From: WRAV01 sp050950205
GTDB lineage: Bacteria; Bacillota; Clostridia; Oscillospirales; Ruminococcaceae
DNA length: 64,000 nucleotides
Assembly: GCA_050950205.1 (NCBI GenBank)
Contig: JBMNHF010000010.1
Location: forward strand, 124,001-188,000
Direction of reading: 5' to 3'
Under the pieces are notes generated by a model. That model was given only the letters and a program-made list of their open reading frames with translations, had not been told where the DNA came from and searched no databases. Below are positions 51,905 through 59,565 of the stretch, piece by piece; position 1 is the stretch's first letter, and each line of letters opens with the position of its first letter. Both the position numbers and the translations under genes were made by a program.

Positions 51905-53311
51905 TTGAACGAAGAATTTGGCGTCATCAACGAAATTGGACAGGTGATACAAATTACCGGCGCGGTGCTGGACATCCGCTTTCCCGTGGGCGGGGTACCG
52001 GCCATCAACAGCGCCATCAAAATACAAAATCACGAAGAGGTGCTCATTGCCGAGGTGGCGCAGCAACTGGGGGACGGTGTGGTGCGCTGCATTGCCATGG
52101 GCCCCACCGAAGGTTTAACCCGTGGGGTTCGGGCCATTAATACCCGCAGGCCCATTTCGGTGCCGGTGGGCGATTGCACCCTGGGGCGGATGTTTAACGT
52201 GCTGGGGGATCCCATCGACAACAAGAAGGAGCCGGAAAACGAGGAGCGCTGGCCCATCCACCGGGATCCTCCCGAGTTTTCCGACCAAAGCGAATCCACC
52301 GAGATTCTGGAAACCGGCATCAAGGCCATCGATCTGATCTGCCCCTATGTCAAGGGAGGAAAGGTAGGGCTCTTTGGCGGCGCAGGGGTGGGCAAAACCG
52401 TACTGATTATGGAGCTGATCCGCAACATTGCCACCGAGCACGGAGGGTATTCGGTCTTTACCGGGGTGGGGGAACGCACCCGGGAAGGCAACGACCTCTA
52501 CTACGAGATGCTGGAATCCGGCGTTTTAAGCAAGACCGCTTTGGTGTTTGGCCAGATGAACGAGCCCCCCGGCGCCCGGATGCGGGTGGCCCTTACCGGG
52601 CTTACCATGGCGGAATATTTCCGGGATATGCAGGGGCAGGACGTTTTGTTTTTTATCGACAATATCTTCCGCTTTGTACAGGCAGGCTCCGAGGTTTCGG
52701 CCCTTTTGGGGCGGATGCCTTCCGCCGTGGGCTATCAGCCCACCTTAGCCACCGAAATGGGGGTGCTGCAGGAGCGGATTGCCTCTACCAAGCGGGGCTC
52801 CATCACCTCGGTGCAGGCGGTTTATGTCCCCGCCGACGACTACACCGACCCGGCGCCGGCCACTACCTTTGCCCATCTGGATGCCACCACCGCTCTTTCC
52901 CGGGCCATTGTGGAACAGGGCATCTACCCTGCCATCGACCCTCTGGCATCCACCAGCCGCATTTTGGATCCGCTGGTGGTGGGCAACCATCATCATCAGG
53001 TGGCCCGGGATGTTCAGAGCATCCTTCAGCGGTACAAGGAGCTTCAGGACATCATTGCCATTCTGGGAATGGACGAGCTTTCCGAAACCGATAAGCTGGT
53101 GGTCAACCGGGCCAGAAAGGTTCAGCGTTTTCTCTCTCAACCCTTCTTTGCCGCCGAAACTTACAGCGGCATTCCCGGGGTGTATGTCCCCCTCCAAGAA
53201 ACCATTCGAGGGTTTGAAGAAATTTTGCAGGGCAAGCACGACGCCTTGCCGGAAAGCTACTTCCTCAACGCCGGCACCATCGACGATGTGACGGCAAGAG
53301 CAAAGAAATAA
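51905..53311 (+). CDS. atpD: ATP synthase F1 subunit beta
   Basis: Catalytic F1 subunit, 468 residues. Walker A is GGAGVGKTVLIMEL (about 156-169), with GERTREGNDLYYEM, the DELSEED-like loop (here DELSETDKLVV) and the VPADDYTDPAPATTF segment. The start is TTG at 51905, six bases after the atpG stop, with GGGGAGTG upstream. Compared with the family's DELSEED the loop has ET for EE. Confidence 0.96.
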   Translation: MNEEFGVINEIGQVIQITGAVLDIRFPVGGVPAINSAIKIQNHEEVLIAEVAQQLGDGVVRCIAMGPTEGLTRGVRAINTRRPISVPVGDCTLGRMFNVLGDPIDNKKEPENEERWPIHRDPPEFSDQSESTEILETGIKAIDLICPYVKGGKVGLFGGAGVGKTVLIMELIRNIATEHGGYSVFTGVGERTREGNDLYYEMLESGVLSKTALVFGQMNEPPGARMRVALTGLTMAEYFRDMQGQDVLFFIDNIFRFVQAGSEVSALLGRMPSAVGYQPTLATEMGVLQERIASTKRGSITSVQAVYVPADDYTDPAPATTFAHLDATTALSRAIVEQGIYPAIDPLASTSRILDPLVVGNHHHQVARDVQSILQRYKELQDIIAILGMDELSETDKLVVNRARKVQRFLSQPFFAAETYSGIPGVYVPLQETIRGFEEILQGKHDALPESYFLNAGTIDDVTARAKK

Positions 53312-53386
53312 CGGTTTTTTAATTTCTAGGTATAGGCTGGGGAATTTCGCCCAGCCAGTAAGGACTTTTGGATTGGAGGGGTGCTC

Positions 53387-53848
53387 ATGTCCGCAAACAG
53401 GCTGCACTTTGCCGCCATCACCCCCGACCGCACGGTGCTGGAGCAGGAGATCGACTTTGTGGTTTTGCGCACCCGGGAGGGGGATATGGGCATTTTGCCC
53501 GGCCATGAGCCTTGCTGCGTGGAACTGGCGGAGGGAATCGCCAAGCTCTACCAAGGCCAAAAGCAAACCGACTCCCTTGCGGTGATGGGGGGCTTTGCCC
53601 TGGTGCAGGACAATCGGGTCACCGTTCTCTCTGCCATTGCCGAGCGCCCCGACCGGATGGAGGCTTTGTTGGCGGATCTGGAACGTCAGCGTCAGGAAAA
53701 AATCAAGCAGGAAAAACGGTCCGCCTTGGAAATTCAGCGGGCAGAAACCGCCCTGCGCCGGATGCTGGTACAAAGCGAGTCCAATCCCTATTCGGCGATG
53801 ACTCATCCGGAACATGGGGATGTTGAGGGAAAGCAAGATGAAGGATGA
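53387..53848 (+). CDS. atpC: ATP synthase F1 subunit epsilon
   Basis: A 153-residue epsilon subunit. The N-terminal beta-barrel has VLEQEIDFVVLRTREGDMGILPGHEP, in part GDMGILPGHEP, the family signature. The C-terminal helices are rich in Arg/Gln/Glu. The ATG at 53387 follows GGAGG at seven bases; the GTG at 53381 is an alternative. Its 3' end overlaps the next gene. Confidence 0.93.
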   Translation: MSANRLHFAAITPDRTVLEQEIDFVVLRTREGDMGILPGHEPCCVELAEGIAKLYQGQKQTDSLAVMGGFALVQDNRVTVLSAIAERPDRMEALLADLERQRQEKIKQEKRSALEIQRAETALRRMLVQSESNPYSAMTHPEHGDVEGKQDEG

Positions 53849-54056
53849 AAATAGAAGGATTGTTCGGGCGCTGGGGCTGATGACTCAACTGGGGCTGACC
53901 ATGGCCTGTTGTGTTTTGATCGGGGTGCTGGCGGGCCGCTTTTTGGACAGCAAACTGGGCACCTCGCCTTGGCTGTTGGTGCTGTTTTCTCTGGTTGGCG
54001 GCGCTGCTGCCATGAAGGTGATGTACGATCTGGTGATTAAGGAGGAAATGAAGTAG
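53838..54056 (+). CDS. atpZ: AtpZ/AtpI-family small membrane protein
   Basis: A 72-residue protein with two membrane segments (about residues 12-35 and 40-65) joined by RFLDSKLGTSPW, the AtpZ signature. It overlaps atpC by 11 bases; ATG at 53838 follows GAGGG at eight bases. AtpZ normally sits just upstream of atpI and atpB, and helps assemble or supply Mg2+/Ca2+ to the ATP synthase. Confidence 0.85.
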   Translation: MKDENRRIVRALGLMTQLGLTMACCVLIGVLAGRFLDSKLGTSPWLLVLFSLVGGAAAMKVMYDLVIKEEMK

Positions 54057-54494
54057 ATGCGCTGGTACCGGGAACTCTCTCTCACCGCTCAGGTCATGTG
54101 CAAAGCATTGGCAGGCCTCTATCCGGTGCTGCTGGCCATTGGGGTTATGGTGCATTTTTTTCTTTATCCCTTTGAAAAACCGGTGGCCTTTGCCGTTGGC
54201 CTGCTGGCAGGAACTATCCTTTCTGCCTCCAAGGTGGTGCTGCTGGAAAAGAGCCTTTCCAAATCCTTGGATATGGAGGGCAAGGTAGCCAAGAACTACG
54301 CCAACTTTCAGATGGTGGCCCGGTACTTCCTCACCATTGTGGTGTTGCTTTTGGCAGCCTTCTTCCGCGATATCATTGGGCTGTTCGGCACGGTGGCCGG
54401 TATTTTGGCGCTGCAGCCGGCGGCCTATATTGCGGCTTGGCGCATCCGCAAGCTCAAGTTGGACCCGCCTGCTCCATCCTCTGCAGAAGTGTAA
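54057..54494 (+). CDS. atpI: ATP synthase subunit I (AtpI)
   Basis: A 145-residue protein with four membrane helices. The pattern of FAVGLLAGTILSASKVVLLEKSL and VAGILALQPAAYIAAWRIRKLK fits the ATP synthase I family, which promotes c-ring assembly. It starts directly after the atpZ stop. The genes it normally precedes (atpB, E, F, H, A) do not follow; instead a terminator split by an IS element comes next. Confidence 0.78.
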   Translation: MRWYRELSLTAQVMCKALAGLYPVLLAIGVMVHFFLYPFEKPVAFAVGLLAGTILSASKVVLLEKSLSKSLDMEGKVAKNYANFQMVARYFLTIVVLLLAAFFRDIIGLFGTVAGILALQPAAYIAAWRIRKLKLDPPAPSSAEV

Positions 54495-54597
54495 ACTCAC
54501 CGCTTCTGTGCCATAGAAAAATGAACCCCCACCCTATTGAACCGCCCCAAGATTAGCGGACATGAATAAAAAGCTCCCCTGATGTAGGGTGAAAGAG

Positions 54598-55020
54598 TCA
54601 AGCAATAAACTGGCATCGCAATTCCAGCGGTGTCAGTTTTGTTTTAGTCTGAATGCGCTGGTGATTATAGAAATAGATATAATCGTCAATAAGTGCTTTG
54701 GCTTCTTCATAAGACTGTATTTTTACTCTGTTAATACACTCTGTTTTGAGAATGGAAAAGAAATTTTCAGCCAGGGCGTTGTCATATGGGTTTCCTCGTC
54801 TTGACATGGATGGTGTAATACCGTATTGTTGAGTTAGCTTGAAGTACGCTTGGGAAGTATACTGAAAGCCTTGGTCACTGTGGAGCTGTAACTCTGCGGT
54901 GACCTTCTCGTTTTTCTTAGCATCCTTGATTGTATTGAGAACAAGATGAATATTTTGTTCTCTGCCGGTTTTGTAAGCAACAATGCTTCTTCGCTCGTCA
55001 TTTCTTGCTTGCGTGGGCGT
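54598..55020 (-). pseudogene. IS3-family transposase OrfB, C-terminal remnant
   Basis: In one frame the minus strand reads NDERRSIVAYKTGREQN, then LHSDQGFQYTSQAYFKL and SRRGNPYDNALAENFFSILKTE, the second Asp and the Glu of the DDE integrase core, and ends LTPLELRCQFIA. The first Asp and the N-terminal half of OrfB are missing. The frame lacks its own start, so this is a remnant. Confidence 0.88.
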
Positions 55021-55211
55021 CCTCGACGTTTTGGGGGCAGACCTTCCTCCATTTTCGCTTGCTTTCTATTGTGACGACTTATCCAGTTCTTAATCTGCGC
55101 CTTCTCCAATCCCAGAGCGTCTGCGATCTCCTGCCTCGTCTTTCCTGATTTTCGCATTTCAATAATTAGTCCTTCGGTCGCTATGATGTTTGTCCATTTC
55201 CTCTTGCTCAT
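54834..55211 (-). pseudogene. IS3-family OrfA, 5' part running out of frame
   Basis: The first 70 residues are a helix-turn-helix of the IS3 OrfA type (GKTRQEIADALGLEKAQIKNW). A basic RRGRPRKQ segment follows and the frame then runs through orfB sequence in the wrong phase, so the last 55 residues are not native. It marks the left border of an internal deletion. Confidence 0.8.
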
Positions 55212-55427
55212 ACAAATACCCCCTGATGTAGTTCTATTTTCCTACATCAGGGGGCTCTTTGTCTATTGTCCGTTTTTACTGGTTCGGTTCAAATCAGGGC
55301 GGGGGTTTTTCGTTTCACTTCACCAGAGTTTGCGGATGGATGCTCCAAAGGGGCCGCTCTAAGATGCAGATTCTGAAAGAAGCCGGGCAGCACAGTACAG
55401 CCCTTCCTTCCGCAGGCGAAAGGGGAT

Positions 55428-56225
55428 TCAGTGCGCTTTAGCCGGCAAAGTTTTTTCGGCCGGTTTGCCCTTGCCTTCCATGCGAGAAACCATCCCGTCC
55501 ATCTCCTGCACAAGCTGCGCTGCAGCAGCATCCAGATAGAGGATGGAGTTCTGGTGGTTGCGCAGCACAGTGGCGGGAAGATGAGGGCCAACTTCTTCCG
55601 AAAGAAGCCGCGCTACAATTTCTGCCTTATGGCTACCCGTTGCCGCCAGCACTACTCTGCGGGAGTTGATAATATCCCGAATGCCCAGCGTAATGCCTTG
55701 CTGCAGGTCTGCATGGGAGGAAAAGTACTTTTGACACACCCTTTTGGTGGTCTCGGAAAGGGGGGTGGTGTGGGGCCCCTCTTCAAAAGAGCAGCCCGGT
55801 TCGTTAAGCCCCAAATGGCCGTTTAGGCCGATGCCCAAAAGCATCAGGTCGATGCCGCCCAGCTCTTTTACCAGACGCTCCATCCGCAGACATTCCGCCG
55901 GAAGATCCCTGCTCTGTGCATCAAACAAAAAAATCTGCCTGGAGTCCAGCCCTAGGCGGGAAAACAAATGCCGCCGCAGAAAACCGGTACAGCTTTCGCT
56001 GTGCTCTCCCATCCCCACCCACTCGTCCAGCTCTACCAGTCGCACCTTGGAAAAATCGCACCGGCCGGTGTTTTTTTGCTCCACAAGATAATCAAAGGTT
56101 TCCAAAGAGGTGTGTCCCGCTGCCAGGCAAAGTACCGCATGGGGCTTTTGTTGAAGGAGCTGACAGATTTCTTGGCCAATTGCTGCCCCTACCTTTTGGG
56201 GAGTGCTCTCGATTTGAACCAACAT
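55428..56225 (-). CDS. nagB: glucosamine-6-phosphate deaminase-like protein
   Basis: Isomerase-deaminase of the NagB/6-phosphogluconolactonase superfamily, 265 residues. VELDEWVGMG and LLGIGLNGHLGLNEPG are the NagB-type catalytic segments (Asp, and the Asn-Gly-His loop), and ATGSHKAEIVARLL is the phosphate-binding loop. ATG at 56225 follows GAGGTAAGAGG. It is the last gene of a ROK-PfkB-NagB set on the minus strand. It is somewhat longer at the C-terminus than E. coli NagB is at the equivalent point, and a related sugar-phosphate deaminase cannot be excluded. Confidence 0.85.
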   Translation of the reverse strand: MLVQIESTPQKVGAAIGQEICQLLQQKPHAVLCLAAGHTSLETFDYLVEQKNTGRCDFSKVRLVELDEWVGMGEHSESCTGFLRRHLFSRLGLDSRQIFLFDAQSRDLPAECLRMERLVKELGGIDLMLLGIGLNGHLGLNEPGCSFEEGPHTTPLSETTKRVCQKYFSSHADLQQGITLGIRDIINSRRVVLAATGSHKAEIVARLLSEEVGPHLPATVLRNHQNSILYLDAAAAQLVQEMDGMVSRMEGKGKPAEKTLPAKAH

Positions 56226-56554
56226 TTCCTCTTACCTCGCTTTTGTTCTGCATAGACTTGATCCAAAATCCCGCTGGGTTGGCAAAACCCAACGCCGGTA
56301 TCGGTTTGCGCTGTTCGTGACTTTGATTTCACAAAGGCGTAGCCGCGGTGGCAAAGAGGGAGCCGGCATTTGGTGATCTGTTCGTTTGGCCAAACCAGAC
56401 TTCCGACCGCTGTCCCTTTGCTTGCCCACCCATGGGGGTTTGGCACTAGGGGAAAATTTTCACCGGGAAAGGGGTGGCATTTGCAAAATCTGAAAGGTAG
56501 CGAAAAAGCCTGTTTTGCGTCGGCTAAAATAAGGCTGGGCGCTTGGTCGCCGCC
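56226..56554. other. intergenic region between pfkB-type gene and nagB
   Basis: 329 bases on the minus-strand path from the kinase to nagB. No gene, no strong terminator and no clear promoter. A GGGGAAAATTTTCACC imperfect palindrome near 56450 could be an operator, but I give it little weight. Confidence 0.4.
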
Positions 56555-57622
56555 CTATTCATACTGCTCCAGCCAGTCTATCAGCTGAGCCCGGTTGGGA
56601 CTCTGACCGTGGAGGACGTAATATCCCGACACGGCGTTGCCCAGCAGCAGAGCTTCTTCGGTGTTGAGCTTTAACATCATGCCAAAACTAAAGCCGGCAT
56701 TAAAGTTATCCCCTGCACCGGTGAGAAGGGCTGGATTTTCAATCACCTTGTTTGGAACATAGCCTTCCTGCTCTCTTTTGGCGTAAACACACCCGTTTAA
56801 CAGGTGGATGGCCACCATCTCCGGCTGCAGCCTTCGAAAAAGGGCTCGGGCCAGCTCCTGAGAAGTGTTTGCTTTGATCCCCAGTTGGTGGGCAAACTCC
56901 TCCGCCTCGTTGAGGTTTAGGCTGTAATAAAGGGAAAAAGCCTTTTGATACCGTTGCAGCACCTGTACAATTTCCAAAATCTCCTCTCCACTGCGGCCGG
57001 AGCAGTCGGAAAAGTCCACCAACATGGGCAAAGGCTGGGATACCTGCTCTACCATACTGTCGCAAAGGCCCGCCCAAATGGAGGTTGCCCCCTTCATTTC
57101 GCTCCAGTTGAAAAAGGCAATCATGTCTGCCTCTGCAAACAGCCGGGCAACCTCTTGAGGGTCGGTGCGGGCGGATAACGCCTGGTAGTCCAAGGTGTCA
57201 ATCTCCTGATTGTGGGCCAGCATCACCTTGCCGTCCAAAAACTCCAGGGCATCGCATCGTCCCGGTTGCCCCACGCTAAGGAGCCGGCACCCGTTGAGCG
57301 CATCCCGAAACAGAGGGTGAATCCCGGGCCAGCCCAAGGCTCCGATGCAGTTTACATCCACATCCAGGCGGGAGAGGGCGGCTGCGTAGTTTGGCATATT
57401 GCCGCCGGCCTTTTCTGTCACCTGCTGCAGCTCCAGCGAGCAGCTTTTGCCCGCCTTCTCCACCAGATAGGAGCCAAATTGGCTCATGGTCTCTATGTAT
57501 TTGTTGCCCTTCCCATCGTGCTGCCGCACCCTTAGGATTCGGTCAATGTAGCCGTCAAACCCAACGGATACTTTTCGAGCAGAGCAAAAGCTTGCAATCG
57601 CGTTGATAATTGTTCTTTTCAA
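56555..57622 (-). CDS. PfkB-family carbohydrate kinase
   Basis: Ribokinase-fold sugar kinase, 355 residues. The C-terminal anion-hole signature is LLTGAGDNFNAGFSFG (about 296-311), with the catalytic Asp in GAGD, and the N-terminal KAGGNMPNYAAALSRLDV binds substrate. The start is TTG at 57622, after GAGGG at seven bases. It is preceded by a 17-bp-spaced promoter and a TTAG-N4-CTAA palindrome. The substrate is not predictable; a link to amino-sugar use is suggested by nagB. Confidence 0.88.
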   Translation of the reverse strand: MKRTIINAIASFCSARKVSVGFDGYIDRILRVRQHDGKGNKYIETMSQFGSYLVEKAGKSCSLELQQVTEKAGGNMPNYAAALSRLDVDVNCIGALGWPGIHPLFRDALNGCRLLSVGQPGRCDALEFLDGKVMLAHNQEIDTLDYQALSARTDPQEVARLFAEADMIAFFNWSEMKGATSIWAGLCDSMVEQVSQPLPMLVDFSDCSGRSGEEILEIVQVLQRYQKAFSLYYSLNLNEAEEFAHQLGIKANTSQELARALFRRLQPEMVAIHLLNGCVYAKREQEGYVPNKVIENPALLTGAGDNFNAGFSFGMMLKLNTEEALLLGNAVSGYYVLHGQSPNRAQLIDWLEQYE

Positions 57623-57644
57623 TGAAAATCCCTCATGCCTCCAA

Positions 57645-57656
57645 TTAGTTATCTAA
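57645..57656. promoter_or_regulatory. candidate ROK operator
   Basis: TTAGTTATCTAA has perfect TTAG and CTAA half-sites around a 4-base spacer, just upstream of the kinase start. XylR-type ROK operators also use TTAG...CTAA half-sites. The nearby ROK regulator is a natural candidate to bind it, but this is inference from a short palindrome. Confidence 0.35.
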
Positions 57657-57734
57657 ATTAATAAATATGGCCATAATCATAAAAATATACTTAAAATGGG
57701 CCTTAAAAGCAAGAATGCACCTTTGTTTACCTAT

Positions 57735-57763
57735 AATATATCGCAAATATTTCCCAGAGTCAA
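57735..57763 (-). promoter_or_regulatory. promoter of the PfkB-type gene
   Basis: Minus-strand TTGACT (57758-57763), 17-base spacer, TATATT (57735-57740), about 110 bases before the TTG start. Confidence 0.75.
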
Positions 57764-57811
57764 TCCATTTAAAAAAGAAACTTTAATTATTGGGCGAAAC
57801 GCTTGCAAAAC

Positions 57812-57832
57812 AAAAAGGCGGCCGCAGCCGCC
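57812..57832 (-). terminator. terminator after the ROK gene
   Basis: GGCGGC (57817-57822) pairs with GCCGCC (57827-57832), CGCA loop, followed on the minus strand by TTTTTGTTTTG. The strong GC stem separates ROK from the kinase. Confidence 0.8.
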
Positions 57833-57914
57833 CAAGGTGTGATGATAAATCTTGCCTTTGGCAAGGGATGGCATCGCCGGTTCCGAGAGCTTTCCCTGAA
57901 AAACCGGACATAGC

Positions 57915-59060
57915 TTATTCGGTATCATCCCGGGTAAAGATGTAGTCCAGGGCCTTGTCGCTGGCCAGGGAGCCTGCCCCTTTGGAGGAAGCAAACCGGG
58001 AGCTTACCGGTGTAAGGTTTAAATGGCCAAAGCCGCAGCCGGCCAGGTATTCCCGAAGAAACTCAAGCAAATCCGGTTGCAGGTGCTCCGCAACAAAGCC
58101 CCCCAACACAAAGTGGTTGACATCTAGCACCGACTCCATGTTCATGATGATAACCGCCAGATGCCGGGCCACATAGTCGGCCACCCGTATTCTAACCCGT
58201 GGATCCCCATGGTGGTCTTGGTAGACATTGTAGTGAAATTGGGACAAGATGCGCTGGGGCGTCAGCAGCGCTTCTGCTGTGGCACCCTGCTGGCTTGGAA
58301 CATCCCCCAAAAGCAGGTTGGCGATTTCGCCGGCGGCAAAGCGTTTTCCCCGGCGTATCTTGCCGTTTAGGACTATGCCGCTTCCAATCCCGGTTCCCAG
58401 GGTGAGGTAAACCAGATCGTCCCTGGAGGTTAACCGCCGCTCTTTAAATTCCCCGATGGCGGCGGCGTTGACGTCGTTTTCGATATAAACCGGGCACCCA
58501 AAGCGGTGGGATAGCTGCTCAATTGGGGCTTTGAAATCGTGGTCGGCCTCCCATCCGATGAGGGGAGAGGGGGCGGTGGTGCAGTATCGGTTGGTATCCA
58601 CCGCAGAGGGAAGGGCAAGACCAATGCTGATCACCCTTTTTTCATCGATACGGCAATCGGCTATAAACCTCTCCAACTGCGCCGGGATCTCCAGGCAAAG
58701 CAGCTCATCCATGGTGCAGTTTAGAGCCACCCGCTGGGAATCGATCACCTTGTAATTGAGGTTGACACAGGCACATTCCAGATATTTTCCGTCAAAGGCC
58801 ACACCCAACGTAAAAAAAGCATCGGGTACAAATTCCAGCAGTGCGGGTTTGCGCCCGGCTCCGCTGACCTTCTGAGTTCCGATTCCCTTGAGAAGATGCA
58901 GTTGTTCAAAGTAATCCACATGCTTTAGCACGGTGGGCAGGGAGATTCTGGTATCTCTGCTGATCTGGACGCAGGACACCACCTGACGCTCCCGGGAACG
59001 GACATACTGAAAAATGGCATTGCGATTGATTCGCTTTAAATCTTTCCGGTCCAACTTCAA
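57915..59060 (-). CDS. ROK-family transcriptional repressor
   Basis: A 381-residue protein with an N-terminal winged helix-turn-helix (residues 1-65, SCVQISRDTRISLPTVLKHVDYF) and a ROK sugar-kinase-like domain with IGLALPSAVDT, NDVNAAAIGEF and LTLGTGIGSGIVLNG. The zinc-binding Cys cluster of most ROK proteins (CxCGxxGC) is absent: the region reads EIANLLLGDVPSQQGATAEAL. ROK regulators bind sugars or sugar phosphates; adjacency suggests control of the PfkB and NagB genes. TTG start at 59060 follows GGGAG at five bases. Confidence 0.88.
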   Translation of the reverse strand: MKLDRKDLKRINRNAIFQYVRSRERQVVSCVQISRDTRISLPTVLKHVDYFEQLHLLKGIGTQKVSGAGRKPALLEFVPDAFFTLGVAFDGKYLECACVNLNYKVIDSQRVALNCTMDELLCLEIPAQLERFIADCRIDEKRVISIGLALPSAVDTNRYCTTAPSPLIGWEADHDFKAPIEQLSHRFGCPVYIENDVNAAAIGEFKERRLTSRDDLVYLTLGTGIGSGIVLNGKIRRGKRFAAGEIANLLLGDVPSQQGATAEALLTPQRILSQFHYNVYQDHHGDPRVRIRVADYVARHLAVIIMNMESVLDVNHFVLGGFVAEHLQPDLLEFLREYLAGCGFGHLNLTPVSSRFASSKGAGSLASDKALDYIFTRDDTE

Positions 59061-59098
59061 GTTCGCTCCCTGCCTTTCCAGTCCATTTCTTTACCACT

Positions 59099-59126
59099 AT
59101 CTTAACAAATCTACGGTGGAAGTCAA
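59099..59126 (-). promoter_or_regulatory. promoter of the ROK gene
   Basis: Minus-strand TTGACT (59121-59126), 16-base spacer, TAAGAT (59099-59104), 38 bases before the ROK start. Confidence 0.65.
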
Positions 59127-59192
59127 TTCACAAAAAGGCGCCACCATACAGACCACACCAAAAGTGTAACCCTGTATCCTTTTAAGATAGAA

Positions 59193-59220
59193 AGACAGAC
59201 ACTCCAAAGAGTGTCTGTCT
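59193..59220 (-). terminator. terminator of the hydrogenase operon
   Basis: Perfect 12-bp stem AGACAGACACTC (59193-59204) with its complement at 59209-59220, CAAA loop. The minus-strand T-tract (TTTCTATCTT) is short. It lies 93 bases past the last gene of the operon. Confidence 0.65.
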
Positions 59221-59312
59221 GAAAAATGCTCACAAAGTCCAACTGGACAAGGGGTGGTTTGCCAAGTTTGCTCGGAGCATAGAAACATACCGATAAGGCA
59301 AGATGGCTATAC

Positions 59313-59564
59313 TTAAGGCTTGGGCTGCTTCTCTAGAATATGGGTTTGAAAGAACTCCCGGGCTGTTTGGGGAGAGACATCGTAGTCCACCCCATCCAGG
59401 CAGACGGAAACTCCTTGCTGACAACGCTTCATGCAGAATTGGGCTTTCATTTCCACCTGATCGTGGAGGTTGTATTCCTCCAACATTTGCTGGAAGGTCT
59501 GGATGACATTGTAGGAACCCTTGAGGTGACAGGAGCTGCCAATGCAAACCATAAGACTTGCCAT
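59313..59564 (-). CDS. 2Fe-2S thioredoxin-like ferredoxin of the hydrogenase operon
   Basis: An 83-residue protein of the thioredoxin-like [2Fe-2S] family (NuoE C-domain type). Cluster ligands are in MVCIGSSCHLKGS (CxxxxC) and AQFCMKRCQQGVSV (CxxxC). ATG at 59564 follows GGGAGG at nine bases, one base after the hydA stop; the longer frame from 59633 would overlap hydA coding and is not used. It is the last gene of the hydrogenase operon and probably an accessory electron carrier. Confidence 0.82.
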   Translation of the reverse strand: MASLMVCIGSSCHLKGSYNVIQTFQQMLEEYNLHDQVEMKAQFCMKRCQQGVSVCLDGVDYDVSPQTAREFFQTHILEKQPKP

Positions 59565-59565
59565 A

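Larger units (their letters stand above)
54537..55292 (-). mobile_element. deleted IS3-family element
   Basis: About 756 bases bounded by long imperfect inverted repeats: TTGAACCG at 54537 on one end and its complement ending at 55292, with ACGGACA- and CCCCTGATGTAGG-type blocks conserved inside both ends over about 50 bases. The interior holds the start of orfA fused to the last third of orfB, so transposase is incomplete. A 13-bp hairpin (CCCCCTGATGTAG, 55219-55231 with 55242-55254) sits just inside the right end. I see no target duplication. Confidence 0.82.
54524..55310 (+). terminator. atp operon terminator, split by an IS element
   Basis: AACCCCCACCCT (54524-54535) and AGGGCGGGGGTT (55296-55307) are complementary at 11 of 12 positions, and the right arm is followed by TTTTT (to 55310). 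Between the arms lies the IS3-type element 54537-55292. The parts would form a normal intrinsic terminator if the element were absent. Confidence 0.6.

Noticed and set aside
52745..53836. 363-codon open frame opposite atpD/atpC
   Set aside because: Spans two well-supported genes on the other strand.
55281..55300. GGTTCAAATC, resembling a tRNA T-loop
   Set aside because: It is part of the IS3 inverted repeat and terminator arm; no acceptor, D or anticodon stems surround it.
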